From Pasteurellaceae bacterium (GTDB lineage Bacteria > Pseudomonadota > Gammaproteobacteria > Enterobacterales > Pasteurellaceae): DNA of 64,000 nt. Position numbers and translations under genes: made by a program. The notes beneath the pieces were generated by a model. That model had not been told where the DNA came from. It saw nothing but the letters and a program-made list of their open reading frames with translations, and did not search any database. Numbering within the stretch: position 1 is the first letter of the stretch; each line of letters begins with the position of its first letter. The stretch spans positions 1-64,000 of the forward strand of contig JAUMYT010000008.1 of assembly GCA_030528525.1 (NCBI GenBank), given 5' to 3'. Below, piece by piece: positions 63,639 through 64,000 of this stretch.

Positions 63639-64000
63639 TTATGCGAGTTTGACCGCTTTATATTGACTTTGCGGATGGACGATCGCATTTCGTGCCGCTA
63701 TCAGTTGCAGTTCGTATTTACCGCTTTGTTGCGTGATGCTCATCACATCATTGACCGCATTGGCAGTCAGTTCAAAGGCATCTAAATCGGATTTGCCGTT
63801 GAGTAGATGTGCCAAGAACATGCCGCTGGTTAAATCTCCTACGCCGACAGGATCACGTCCGACAAATTCGTGCAATGGGCGGCTGATGAGCCAAATGCCG
63901 TCTTGGTTGGCGAGCAACATTTCAAATTGGCTTGGATCTTGCCCGACTTTGCTCAAGTGTTTGACTAACACCCGTTTTGGGCCTTTGCTACGAATCATCT
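63639..64000 (-). CDS. pdxY: Pyridoxal kinase PdxY, C-terminal part
   Basis: The C-terminal 119 residues of a ribokinase-fold vitamin B6 kinase: [22 protein letters not shown], where GVGDLTSG holds the catalytic Asp and anion hole, and [16 protein letters not shown]. The start lies beyond the window. It marks the right edge of the cluster. Confidence 0.88.
   Translation of the reverse strand, partial: MIRSKGPKRVLVKHLSKVGQDPSQFEMLLANQDGIWLISRPLHEFVGRDPVGVGDLTSGMFLAHLLNGKSDLDAFELTANAVNDVMSITQQSGKYELQLIAARNAIVHPQSQYKAVKLA

Overview
The window is chromosomal DNA of a member of the Pasteurellaceae. The full S10 ribosomal-protein operon, hfq-hflX, crp-yheU-slmA, mutS, sxy and comM all read as gamma-proteobacterial and closest to Haemophilus/Actinobacillus/Mannheimia. 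About eight copies of the Actinobacillus-type DNA uptake signal (core ACAAGCGGT) place it in the A. pleuropneumoniae-type branch. Alongside these sits a much larger set of look-alike elements in which the core reads ACAAGGGGG or ACAAGGGGT. The rest of the element keeps its spacing exactly, which I read as a possible undescribed uptake-signal dialect.

Layout: 1-1337 is the end of tRNA-Trp, an internally deleted IS3-family remnant and a broken azoR. 1338-7317 holds hflX, hfq, miaA, a hutX-hutZ haem pair, a CPBP membrane protease and ubiF. 7546-19292 holds comM, a 4'-phosphopantetheinyl transferase, nudF, lldD, a phosphodiester glycosidase, acs, argS, yecM, two lipoproteins and sxy. 19380-24544 is the S10 operon with its leader. 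24699-26570 is an AT-rich islet with two related secreted proteins of unknown function behind two perfect palindromes, plus an unrecognised cytosolic protein. 26743-43652 is mostly housekeeping (crp, slmA, dut, coaBC, purC behind a PurR operator, mutM, mutS, tpx, plsC, ftsP, prmA), with an AraC/isochorismatase-like pair, an arginase-family protein and an unknown outer-membrane protein.

43676-63245 is the accessory heart. It is a lipid/polyketide cluster of the aryl-polyene/flexirubin type: a DarB/StlD-like ketosynthase, a BtrH-like acyltransferase, an ABC exporter, three acyl carrier proteins, a ketosynthase, two ketosynthase-like partners, a PlsC-type acyltransferase, an AMP-ligase fused to a hotdog dehydratase, a COG4648 membrane protein, a second AMP-ligase and a glycosyltransferase. 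It lacks a recognisable ketoreductase, ammonia lyase, thioesterase and LolA/MMPL export genes. It is bounded by prmA and by yegP/pdxY, so it is not a complete known aryl-polyene cluster. The phosphopantetheinyl transferase at 9127 could activate its carrier proteins.

At least four cargo modules are set between the cluster genes without breaking any. They are (i) an AT-rich two-gene cytosolic/4-TM-membrane pair followed by a RhuM-family gene, (ii) an AT-rich Shedu-like PD-(D/E)xK nuclease, (iii) a Phd/VapC toxin-antitoxin pair, and (iv) a divergent surface-protein operon with an XRE regulator. The first three are co-directional and nearly gapless with the biosynthetic genes. None of the four contains an uptake-signal element, while the surrounding biosynthetic genes contain about sixteen. 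This suggests separate, later acquisition of probable anti-phage genes into a biosynthetic operon.
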